From assembly GCA_035454085.1 (NCBI GenBank), contig DAOTEJ010000116.1:1-5883 (forward strand): DNA of 5,883 nt, read 5' to 3'. The position numbers were made by a program, and so were the translations under genes. The notes under the pieces were generated by a model. The model saw nothing but the letters and a program-made list of their open reading frames with translations, was not told the DNA's origin and searched no databases. This DNA comes from DAOTEJ01 sp035454085 (lineage in GTDB: Bacteria > Pseudomonadota > Gammaproteobacteria > Burkholderiales > Burkholderiaceae_F). Within the stretch, counting starts at the first letter, position 1; each line of letters begins with the position of its first letter. This document shows, one piece after another, positions 1 to 5,521 of this stretch.

Positions 1-138
1 CTGGTGGCGCGCCACATCCTGGTGGATGGCCTGGGCCACGCCTGGAGCGGCGGCGATGCGGCCCTGCCCTACAACGATGCGGCGCCCCCGGACGCCACCG
101 CCTTGCTCGGCGCCTTCGTGCGTGAAGTCGGGTCCTGA
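1..138 (+). CDS. PHB depolymerase-family esterase, C-terminal end only (5' partial)
   Basis: The window opens inside this gene in frame 1. Forty-five codons remain before TGA at 136-138. The visible peptide contains GLGHAWSGGD at residues 10-19 of the fragment. In the secreted or LpqC-like polyhydroxybutyrate depolymerase/esterase family (alpha/beta hydrolases), the motif G-x-G-H-x-W-x-G-G near the C-terminus carries the catalytic histidine, here His13 of the fragment (nt 37-39). The tail, rich in Asp, Ala and Pro and followed by a short helix, also fits this family. The nucleophile serine and the catalytic aspartate lie upstream of the window, so the substrate cannot be judged. Family members hydrolyse polyester oligomers, aryl esters or feruloyl esters. 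The gene ends three bases before the stop codon of the convergent potassium-channel gene. Another alpha/beta hydrolase subfamily is possible, but the His motif makes the esterase call fairly safe. Confidence 0.78.
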   Translation: MVARHILVDGLGHAWSGGDAALPYNDAAPPDATALLGAFVREVGS

Positions 139-141
139 GGC

Positions 142-1854
142 TCAGGCGACGGGGCGGTCGGCGGCGGCGAGGCGACCTTCGAGCAGACGGCCCAGCCAGG
201 TGCGGGCCGGCTCGCGCCCGGTGCGCAGGTAGTGCACTGCGCCGTCGTCGTTGAGGGTGCGCCGCTGCAAGCCCTCGATGCCTGGCTCGCCCGCGAACAG
301 GATGCGGTCGCCGGCGCGCAAGGTGGTGTGCTCGTCGGGCAGGAGCTGGTCGCGCCCGCTGGCTAGCAGCAGCAGCGGCACCGCGGCCAGGCGGCTGCGC
401 CGCTCGTCCGGGTCCATGAGCAGGTGGCCCAGGGTGAAGGGCGGCTCCGGCGCCTCGACGAGCGCGTACTCGATGCCGAGCTTGCCGGGGTCGCAGGCCA
501 GCGCCCAGGTGTGGGGCACGGTGTCGCCCACGCTGTCGCGCAGCCGCCCCAGCACGCCCACCGCCCAGACGGCCGGCTGGCGCCGGGCCTGGGTGAGGAA
601 GCGATTGAGCAGCGGAGTGGTGAGCAGCTGCACGCACTCGTGGGTCATCACCAGCGACTGCACGAATTCCATGTCGGGCCGGGCGGCTTCGATCAGGCTG
701 CGGTTGTCGGCGTGGTTCTGGCGCACCACCACGAAGAGCTTCTTCTGCAGCCGGCGCGCGGCGTTGACGATGGCCAGGTTGTTCGAGTCGCTGTCGGTGC
801 CGGCGATGATCCCGCAGGCCTGCTCGATGCCCGCCGCGCGCAGGTTGGCCTCGATCAGCGCCGAGCCCTGAATGCCACCTTCGCCACAGCGTTCGGGCTT
901 GAGGTCGATGGCCTTCCAGGGCAGGCCAATGCCCTCGAGCGCCGCGGCGAGCGAGCTGCCGAAGCGGCCGTGACCCGCCACCACCCAGTGGCCGCGGGGC
1001 GCCTCGATGCGGCGCGGCGGCTTGGTGCCGGGAACCCCAGTGAGCCAGTCGTCGAGCCGCAGCGTGTCGGGCTTGGCCACGGCGACGCCGAAGTTGTAGG
1101 CGAAGGCCTCGTAGGGATCGACGATCACCACGCCGCCGAAGGCCTCGAGCGTCTCGCGTACCGCCGGGGTGGTGGCACGCGCCAGCACGGCCAGGTCGCG
1201 CGCGAGCACCTTGGCACCGATCGCGATGGCCTGGTTGGCCTCGTCGCCGCCGGTGAGCGCGAGCACGCCGGCGCACTGCGGATGGGTGACCCCGGCGGCC
1301 ACGAGCACGCCGGTGGCGCGGGCGTCGGCCACCAGCAGCATCGAGGGGTTGCGCGTGTCGCGCAGCAGGTGGGGCCGGGCGCGCTCGGGGTCGGACTCGA
1401 TGATCACCGTGCCGAAGCCCAGCTCGTCGAGCGCGCGCATCAGGCGCCGGCCGCTCTGGCCGTAGCCGCAGATCACGTAGAAGGGCTCGCCCAGCTGGCG
1501 CACGCGCGACTCGAAGCGCGAGCGCGCAAAGGCGTGGCGGAAGGCGGGCGTGTTCACCAGCGAGAAGATCGAGCCCAGCGTGTAGGCCCAGCCGATCACC
1601 GACAGGTAGATGCTGAGCGTCATCCACGCCCGCTGCTCGTACGAGAAGGGGTAGGGGATCTCGCCGAAGCCGATCGTGGTGGCCGTGTAGCTCATCACGT
1701 AGAAGGCGTCGAAGTAGCTCATGCGCCACGGCCGGCCTTCGGGATCCACGCCGGGCACCAGGGTCAGGCCGATCACCGAGATCGCGTAGACCGCGATCAG
1801 CAGGATGATCGGCGCGCGCATGCGCCGCAGCGTGATGAGCAGGATGTCCGACAT
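142..1854 (-). CDS. Two-TM potassium channel with tandem RCK (TrkA-N) domains
   Basis: A 570-residue inner-membrane ion channel, probably conducting K+. Residues about 14-33 and 76-100 are hydrophobic helices. Between them lies a pore loop with the filter TTIGFGE (59-65), a TxGYG-type filter with Phe in place of Tyr. The cytoplasmic part holds a first Rossmann/RCK domain from about 124, with the nucleotide-loop motif GYGQSG (130-135) and acidic residues after beta-2 (IIESD, 151-155). A second begins near 288, with GHGRFG (295-300) and Asp317 in the equivalent place. The last 140 residues look like a TrkA-C/RCK-C-like ligand domain. RCK domains gate channels in response to nucleotides, Ca2+ or similar ligands; which applies here is unknown. 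The ATG at 1854 has no clear Shine-Dalgarno sequence. It lies 30 nt after the stop of the upstream DUF6394-type gene, so coupled translation in one operon is likely. The stop is 3 bp from the convergent esterase gene. Confidence 0.9.
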   Translation of the reverse strand: MSDILLITLRRMRAPIILLIAVYAISVIGLTLVPGVDPEGRPWRMSYFDAFYVMSYTATTIGFGEIPYPFSYEQRAWMTLSIYLSVIGWAYTLGSIFSLVNTPAFRHAFARSRFESRVRQLGEPFYVICGYGQSGRRLMRALDELGFGTVIIESDPERARPHLLRDTRNPSMLLVADARATGVLVAAGVTHPQCAGVLALTGGDEANQAIAIGAKVLARDLAVLARATTPAVRETLEAFGGVVIVDPYEAFAYNFGVAVAKPDTLRLDDWLTGVPGTKPPRRIEAPRGHWVVAGHGRFGSSLAAALEGIGLPWKAIDLKPERCGEGGIQGSALIEANLRAAGIEQACGIIAGTDSDSNNLAIVNAARRLQKKLFVVVRQNHADNRSLIEAARPDMEFVQSLVMTHECVQLLTTPLLNRFLTQARRQPAVWAVGVLGRLRDSVGDTVPHTWALACDPGKLGIEYALVEAPEPPFTLGHLLMDPDERRSRLAAVPLLLLASGRDQLLPDEHTTLRAGDRILFAGEPGIEGLQRRTLNDDGAVHYLRTGREPARTWLGRLLEGRLAAADRPVA

Positions 1855-1884
1855 GGCCGGTCGGCGTGCGCGCGGGCGCGGGCC

Positions 1885-2268
1885 CTAGCGGATGCGGCGC
1901 AGGGTCTCGCCGATGAGCAAGGTGACCGAGATGAAGTTGGCCACCAGGGCCCCGCCCGACAGCGACACCACCGTGGCCATCACCTCGCCGGCCGTGGGCA
2001 GCTGGGCCACGTGCGTGGCCCAGCCCCAGACCATGGCCGCGGCCACGAGCTGGATCACCGCCACGATGCTGGTGGCGAGGTGGATCGCGCCGATCTGGGT
2101 GCGGTCGCCGAACTTGAGGGTCATGGCGATCAGGTTGACCACCAGCGTGGCGGCGAGTTCGAGCTCGTGGTGCAGGCGCGGGTCCGAGATGTCGCCGATG
2201 AAGAAGCCGAAGTTCAGCGTGCACGCCAGGATGACGAAGGCGCCGAAGATGACTTTCTCGAGGTTCAC
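1885..2268 (-). CDS. Small membrane protein, DUF6394-like, upstream partner of the K+ channel
   Basis: A 127-residue integral membrane protein of unknown function. I chose the GTG at 2268 as the start because AAGGAG (complement of 2274-2279) sits five bases upstream. The longer ATG start at 2349 would add 27 low-complexity residues rich in Pro, Ala and Arg and would lack this site. Hydrophobic stretches at about 6-25, 37-52, 58-83 and 95-121 suggest four membrane helices. The sequences LNFGFFIGDI (18-27) and LKFGDRTQIGA (51-61) match what I remember of proteins labelled DUF6394 in betaproteobacteria; this label is from memory and was not checked. The protein ends in a basic tail (LRRIR), consistent with a cytoplasmic C-terminus. 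The gene is followed after 30 nt by the channel gene on the same strand, so an accessory role for that channel is a reasonable guess, not a demonstrated one. Confidence 0.85.
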   Translation of the reverse strand: MNLEKVIFGAFVILACTLNFGFFIGDISDPRLHHELELAATLVVNLIAMTLKFGDRTQIGAIHLATSIVAVIQLVAAAMVWGWATHVAQLPTAGEVMATVVSLSGGALVANFISVTLLIGETLRRIR

Positions 2269-2279
2269 GATCTCTCCTT
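2269..2279 (-). promoter_or_regulatory. Ribosome binding site deciding the GTG start of the DUF6394-like gene
   Basis: Read on the minus strand the sequence is AAGGAG-AGATC-GTG: a near-perfect Shine-Dalgarno core at 2274-2279 and a 5-nt spacer. This supports the GTG start at 2268 over the in-frame ATG 81 nt upstream. Confidence 0.85.
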
Positions 2280-2316
2280 GCGGGGGCGGTGCGGGGGCCT
2301 GCCGGCGACTGCGTGC

Positions 2317-2322
2317 ATGGTA
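2317..2322 (-). promoter_or_regulatory. Weak candidate -10 element for the DUF6394/K+ channel operon
   Basis: On the minus strand the sequence is TACCAT, inside the most AT-containing patch of the otherwise GC-rich 134-bp gap between the two minus-strand gene pairs. It lies about 50 bp before the GTG start. No good -35 hexamer is visible 16-18 bp upstream, so this is a tentative position only. Confidence 0.22.
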
Positions 2323-2352
2323 AGCGAGTGCCGGGCCTGGGGCGCGCACGGG

Positions 2353-2370
2353 GCGGCCCGCGTGGGCCGC
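2353..2370. repeat. Perfect 7-bp hairpin in the gap between the two minus-strand operons
   Basis: GCGGCCC (2353-2359), loop GCGT, then GGGCCGC (2364-2370). It lies 33 bp beyond the stop codon of the MoaD-like gene in the direction of transcription, so it could slow or end that transcript. No T-run follows it on the minus strand, so it is not a textbook intrinsic terminator. It also lies upstream of the DUF6394-like gene. Confidence 0.4.
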
Positions 2371-2402
2371 GTTGTGGCGGCGCCGCGCAGCACAGAGCGG
2401 CC

Positions 2403-2660
2403 TCAGCCGCCGCTCAGGGCCTGGACCAGGACCAGTTCATCGCCCGGAAGCAGGGGCGTGGCGCGCTCGAACACGGCCACCCCGTTGACGAAGAAGCGCA
2501 TGTGGCGGCGCAGGCGGCCCTGCTCGTCGATCACCCGGAAGCGCAGCCCGGGGTACTGGCGATCGAGGTCGTCCAGCACCTCGTCGAGCGAGGCGCCGCG
2601 GGCCTCGACCTCGCGCTGGCCGGTGTACGAGAGCAGCGGCGTGGGCAGACAGACCTTCAT
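2403..2660 (-). CDS. MoaD/ThiS-family ubiquitin-fold protein ending in Gly-Gly
   Basis: An 85-residue beta-grasp protein. Family features visible are: an N-terminal strand (KVCLPTPLL); a helix with SLDEVLDDLDRQYPGL (24-39), the usual 'v.evL..L...yPgl' element of MoaD-like proteins; FFVNGVAV (56-63), the strand and NG turn before the last half; LLPGDELVLVQALSGG (70-85), the typical 'l..gDev.l.p.laGG' end. The exposed diglycine C-terminus is the site that MoaD and ThiS carriers use for adenylation and thiocarboxylate formation by an E1-like enzyme. In molybdopterin synthesis the partner would be MoaE, but no moaE, moeB or thiF is seen here, so this is likely a MoaD-like paralogue. The ATG at 2660 follows the stop of the BNR gene by 11 nt with no strong ribosome site, so translational coupling is likely. 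The real carrier partner or target is unknown. Confidence 0.85.
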   Translation of the reverse strand: MKVCLPTPLLSYTGQREVEARGASLDEVLDDLDRQYPGLRFRVIDEQGRLRRHMRFFVNGVAVFERATPLLPGDELVLVQALSGG

Positions 2661-2671
2661 GCGCCGCGCGC

Positions 2672-3796
2672 TCAGGCCGGATGCGCCGCCTCGACCGCGT
2701 AGATCTCGGGCAGGTGGCTCACGATGGACTGCCAGTGCGCACCTTCGTCGGTGCTGGCCCAGAGCTCGCCGCTGGTGGTGCCGAAGTACAGGCCCAGCGG
2801 CGTGCCCGCGTCGGCGCACATGGCCTGGCGCTTGACCGTCCACCACGCCTGGGGCGGCAGGCCGCTGTCCTGGCGCTGCCAGCTGGCGCCCGCGTCGTGC
2901 GTCACGTACACGGCGGGGCGGCCGTCGACGCTGGTGCGCGGCCACACGCTGCTGCCGTCCATGGGCAGCACCCAGGCGGTGTCGGCGTCGCGCGGGTGCA
3001 CGACCATGTTGAAGCCGTCGTCGCCCACCTCCGCGGGCATGGCGCGGCCGATGCGCACCCAGGTGTCCGAGGGCCGGTCGAGGCGATAGATGCCGCAGTG
3101 GTTCTGCTGGTAGAGCCGGTCGGGTCTCGAGGGGCACAGGCGCACGCAGTGCGGGTCGTGGAAGCTGAGCAGCGTGGGGTCGAAGCCCTGCACCACTTCG
3201 AGGCCCTGCACCAGCGGCTTGAAGCTCGCGCCGCCGTCGGTGGACTCGTGCACGCCGCCGCTCGACATCGCGAAGTACAGATGCCGCGCGTCGCGCGGGT
3301 CGACGATGATCGAGTGCAGCTTGGGGCCGTCGGGCGTGCCGTCCTGCGCACTGCCCATCCACTCCAGGTAGCGCGGATCCTGGTTGATCGACGAGAACGG
3401 CGCCCAGGTCTGGCCGCCGTCTTCGCTGCGGAACAGACCCTGGGGCGAGGTGCCCGCGTACCAGACCCCGGGCTCGGAGGCGTGCCCGGGGGTGAGCCAG
3501 AAGGTGTGGTCCACGCTGCGGCCCGTGCCGTCCTCGCGCGAGGGGAAGGCGGGCGGACGAGTCGCCTCGGTCCAGCTGCGGCCGAGGTCGGTGGAGCGGA
3601 AGATCGTGGGGCCCAGGTGGCCGGTGCTCGCCGCCGCCAGCAGGGTGCGGCCGTCGCGCGGGTCGAGCACCAGGTGCTGGATGATGTGCCCCAGAAAGTG
3701 CGGGCCGTCCACGCGCCAGGTGCGGCGTGCGGCGTCGCCATGCAGCAGCCACGCGCCCTTGCGCGTGGCCACCAGCAGCAGAGTGTTCTGGTTCAT
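2672..3796 (-). CDS. BNR/Asp-box beta-propeller protein (exo-sialidase-like or Ycf48-like fold), cytoplasmic
   Basis: A 374-residue protein. Five Asp boxes of the form S/T-x-D-x-G-x-x-W/F are visible: STDLGRSW (68-75), SEDGGQTW (124-131), STDGGASF (185-192), THDAGASW (299-306) and STDEGAHW (348-355). This spacing fits a six- or seven-bladed beta-propeller as in sialidases, sortilin and Ycf48-like proteins. Recurrent VDPRDAR or LDPRDGR segments (43-50, 165-171) precede blades. I see no arginine triad or other proof of sialidase activity, so the common automatic names 'glycosyl hydrolase' or 'exo-alpha-sialidase' should not be taken as function. There is no signal peptide (the N-terminus is MNQNTLLLVATRKG), so a cytoplasmic location is expected. 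The ATG at 3796 is chosen because GGGAGGA stands 6 nt upstream. An ATG 51 nt further upstream lacks such a site. The MoaD-like gene follows after 11 nt. Confidence 0.87.
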   Translation of the reverse strand: MNQNTLLLVATRKGAWLLHGDAARRTWRVDGPHFLGHIIQHLVLDPRDGRTLLAAASTGHLGPTIFRSTDLGRSWTEATRPPAFPSREDGTGRSVDHTFWLTPGHASEPGVWYAGTSPQGLFRSEDGGQTWAPFSSINQDPRYLEWMGSAQDGTPDGPKLHSIIVDPRDARHLYFAMSSGGVHESTDGGASFKPLVQGLEVVQGFDPTLLSFHDPHCVRLCPSRPDRLYQQNHCGIYRLDRPSDTWVRIGRAMPAEVGDDGFNMVVHPRDADTAWVLPMDGSSVWPRTSVDGRPAVYVTHDAGASWQRQDSGLPPQAWWTVKRQAMCADAGTPLGLYFGTTSGELWASTDEGAHWQSIVSHLPEIYAVEAAHPA

Positions 3797-3809
3797 GTTG
3801 TGTCCTCCC
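3797..3809 (-). promoter_or_regulatory. Strong ribosome binding site of the BNR propeller gene
   Basis: On the minus strand GGGAGGA (complement of 3803-3809) is followed by CACAAC and ATG. This is close to the ideal anti-16S match and spacing, and it fixes the start at 3796. Confidence 0.85.
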
Positions 3810-3817
3810 GGGCTGCC

Positions 3818-3847
3818 ATGCTCCGCGCGCACGGCCGTGCCCGTCAA
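3818..3847 (-). promoter_or_regulatory. Candidate sigma-70 promoter of the BNR/MoaD-like operon
   Basis: On the minus strand TTGACG (complement of 3842-3847) matches five of six bases of the -35 consensus. Eighteen bases later comes GAGCAT (complement of 3818-3823), a poor -10 with 3 of 6 matches but with the second A and the final T. This would start RNA near 3811, only a few bases ahead of the ribosome binding site. A perfect 12-bp palindrome sits in the spacer (listed separately). Position inferred by eye. Confidence 0.35.
3829..3840. repeat. 12-bp perfect palindrome GCACGGCCGTGC, possible operator
   Basis: The palindrome lies between the candidate -35 and -10 of the BNR/MoaD-like operon, a usual place for a repressor site. 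Palindromes of this size also arise by chance in GC-rich DNA, so function is only suggested. Confidence 0.3.
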
Positions 3848-3878
3848 TCTGCGTTGCGGGGTCTGCCGTCCGGCGCCT

Positions 3879-3978
3879 NNNNNNNNNNNNNNNNNNNNNN
3901 NNNNNNNNNNNNNNNNNNNNNNNNNNNNNNNNNNNNNNNNNNNNNNNNNNNNNNNNNNNNNNNNNNNNNNNNNNNNNN
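3879..3978. other. Assembly gap of exactly 100 N
   Basis: The run has the conventional length for a gap of unknown size in scaffolded drafts. It hides the 5' end and promoter of the M90 peptidase gene. If that protein has the usual length, about 55-75 residues are missing, which would need more than 160 bases, so the true gap is probably longer than 100. Contig adjacency across it rests on the scaffolder. Confidence 0.98.
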
Positions 3979-4562
3979 TGGTGGTCAGCGACGAGATGCG
4001 CGTGGTGGTGGCGGCGCAGGCCTGCCTGCTGCTGGCCGGCCGGGCCGGCGAGGTCTTTCCCGGCGTGCGCGAGATCCTGCTCTACCCCGGCGCCTTCGTT
4101 GTCTCGCGCACCCGGCCGGGTGCCGGCGGGGTGGTGCACGAGGAGCGCCGCGTGCTGGCGGGCGAGGCCTGGTCGCACGGCCAGATCGTGCTGTCCTGGG
4201 CCGACGCACTCGCCGGCGCGGCGCAGCCCGACGACGGGCACAACCTCGTGGTCCACGAGTTCGCGCACGCGCTCGACCACGAGGCGGGCGCGGCCAACGG
4301 CGCTCCGGTGCTGGGGCCGCGCATCGATCCGCGCCGCTGGGCGCAGGTGATGGGCGAGGCCTACGCAGCCCTGCAGTGGCGCGCAGGCACGGGCGAGCCC
4401 ACCCTGCTCGATCCCTACGGCGCCGCCGATCCGGCCGAGTTCTTCGCGGTGGCTTCCGAGGTGTTCTTCGAGCAGCCGGCGCGCCTGGCCGCCGAGCACG
4501 CGGCGCTCTACGGCGCGCTGGCCGACTACTACGCGCTCGACCCGGCGCGCTGGCAGCCCTAG
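3979..4562 (+). CDS. mtfA: M90-family zinc metallopeptidase, MtfA-like (5' end lost in the gap)
   Basis: The first complete codon is at 3981; 193 residues follow before TAG at 4560-4562. The zinc motif HEFAH is at visible residues 92-96 (nt 4254-4268), in the context VVHEFAHALDHEAG. The segment DPAEFFAVASEVFFEQP (150-166) carries the glutamate (Glu153 of the fragment) that probably serves as third zinc ligand in this family. EILLYPGAF (31-39) and the closing LADYYALDPARWQP are also typical. The E. coli homologue MtfA (formerly YeeI) is a cytosolic peptidase that binds the glucose repressor Mlc and so affects ptsG expression. Whether this organism has Mlc is not shown, so the target here is open. 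The start codon, ribosome site and N-terminal helices are in the N gap. The stop codon overlaps the stop of the convergent PPK2 gene by two bases. Confidence 0.88.
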
Positions 4563-5479
4563 CGCTTGCGCTTGGGGCCTTCGGCTTCGAGCTGGGCGCG
4601 CAGCTTGGCGAACTGCGCGCGCTCCTCGGGCGGAGTCTCGGGGTAGCGCAGGCGCAGGGCCTCGATCGCGTCGACGATCGCGGCCACCACCACCAGGCGC
4701 ATGTACCACTTGTTGTCGGCCGGCACGATGAACCAGGGCGCGTGTGGCGTGGCCGTCGCGGCGATCGCGTCCTGGTAGGCGCGCTGGTAGTCGTCCCAGT
4801 AGGCGCGCTCGCGCACGTCGGCCGACGAGAACTTCCACTGCTTGTCGGATTCGTCCAGGCGCTCGAGGAAGCGGCGTCGCTGCTCCTCGCGCGAGACGTG
4901 CAGGAAGAACTTGAGCACCAGCACGCCGTTGCGCGCCAGGTGCTGCTCGAAGCTCCTGATGTCCTCGTAGCGCTGCTCCCATAGCTTCTTGCCCAGCAGT
5001 TCGGGCGGCAGCTTCTGGGCGGCCAGCACCGCGGGGTGCACCCGCGCGATCAGCACGTCCTCGTAGTGCGAGCGGTTGAAGATGCCGATGCGGCCGCGCT
5101 CGGGCACGGCCTTGTGCGCGCGCCACAGGAAGGTGTGGTCGAGCTCCTCGGCCGAGGGCTGCTTGAAGCTCGTGACCTGCACGCCGGTGGGGTTCACGCC
5201 GCTCATCACGTGCTTGATGGTGCCGTCCTTGCCGGCGGCGTCCATCGCCTGGAACACGCACAGCACGGCCCAGCGGTCCTGGGCGTAGAGCTTCTCCTGC
5301 TCCTCGGCGAGCCAGGCCACGCCCTTCTGCAGCCACTCCTGGGCCTCGGGCTTGTCGGCGTCTTCGAGGTGGCCGGTGTCGCCGGGGTCGTGGTTCTTGA
5401 GGCGGAAGCCGCGGCCGCGCTCCACCCGGTGGCGTGCGACGAAGGCGTGCATGCGTTTCAACTGCTGCTTGTCGATCAT
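4559..5479 (-). CDS. ppk2: PPK2-family polyphosphate:nucleotide phosphotransferase
   Basis: A 306-residue cytosolic enzyme that transfers phosphate between polyphosphate and nucleotides (AMP/ADP or GDP). The P-loop (Walker A) is in FQAMDAAGKDGTIKHV (76-91), with Gly83 and Lys84. It is followed by MSGVNPTGVQVTSFKQP (92-108) and ELDHTFLWR (112-120), both typical of PPK2. The Walker B region is IGIFNRSHYEDVL (131-143); class I PPK2 proteins have FDRSWYNR here, so this looks like the related 'PPK2_rel' branch, which includes enzymes acting on AMP and ADP. ADNKWYMRL (254-262) is the late conserved motif. The N-terminus has an extra helical segment of about 60 residues and the C-terminus is basic (GPKRKR). 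The ATG at 5479 is supported by AAGGAG six bases upstream. The gene is probably monocistronic: divergent from the membrane-protein gene and convergent with the peptidase gene. The exact nucleotide preference cannot be read from sequence alone. Confidence 0.93.
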   Translation of the reverse strand: MIDKQQLKRMHAFVARHRVERGRGFRLKNHDPGDTGHLEDADKPEAQEWLQKGVAWLAEEQEKLYAQDRWAVLCVFQAMDAAGKDGTIKHVMSGVNPTGVQVTSFKQPSAEELDHTFLWRAHKAVPERGRIGIFNRSHYEDVLIARVHPAVLAAQKLPPELLGKKLWEQRYEDIRSFEQHLARNGVLVLKFFLHVSREEQRRRFLERLDESDKQWKFSSADVRERAYWDDYQRAYQDAIAATATPHAPWFIVPADNKWYMRLVVVAAIVDAIEALRLRYPETPPEERAQFAKLRAQLEAEGPKRKR

Positions 5480-5491
5480 TTGGGTCTCCTT
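5480..5491 (-). promoter_or_regulatory. Ribosome binding site of ppk2
   Basis: On the minus strand AAGGAG (complement of 5486-5491), spacer ACCCAA, then ATG. Strong match and normal spacing, so the 5479 start is preferred over any longer reading of the frame. Confidence 0.82.
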
Positions 5492-5514
5492 GCGCCATGC
5501 GGGCGGTGCACGGC

Positions 5515-5521
5515 TATCCTA
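5515..5521. promoter_or_regulatory. Candidate shared -10 region of two divergent promoters
   Basis: TATCCT (5515-5520, + strand) and TAGGAT (complement of 5516-5521, minus strand) overlap almost fully. Each would place an RNA start 25-30 bases ahead of its gene: the membrane protein at 5552 on the + strand and ppk2 at 5479 on the minus strand. The -35 elements are weak (TTGCGC at 5490-5495 for +, with a long 19-bp spacer). Tentative. Confidence 0.3.

Noticed and set aside
424..2835. An 803-residue + strand open frame across the channel, DUF6394-like and MoaD-like genes
   Set aside because: It is an antisense shadow caused by high GC: composition is dominated by Ala, Arg, Gly, His and Asp with no domain or motif, there is no ribosome site, and it crosses three well-supported genes and their intergenic gaps.
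2672..3796. A functional sialidase
   Set aside because: Asp boxes are structural and common in many propellers. The catalytic arginine triad, tyrosine and aspartate set could not be recognised and there is no secretion signal.
3818..3878. ATG at 3818 as the start of the M90 peptidase
   Set aside because: The 20 codons visible do not resemble an MtfA N-terminus, no ribosome site precedes the ATG, and continuity across the gap cannot be tested. The start is more likely inside the gap.
2681..4984. A 767-residue + strand open frame
   Set aside because: Shadow of the BNR, peptidase and ppk2 genes in another frame, passing through the unknown bases, with low-complexity Arg/Ala/Gly content.
2403..5498. 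A 1031-residue minus-strand open frame that looks like one giant gene
   Set aside because: It runs through the N gap and reads ppk2, the peptidase and the BNR gene in wrong frames. Only its last 85 codons are real, being the MoaD-like gene with its own ATG at 2660.
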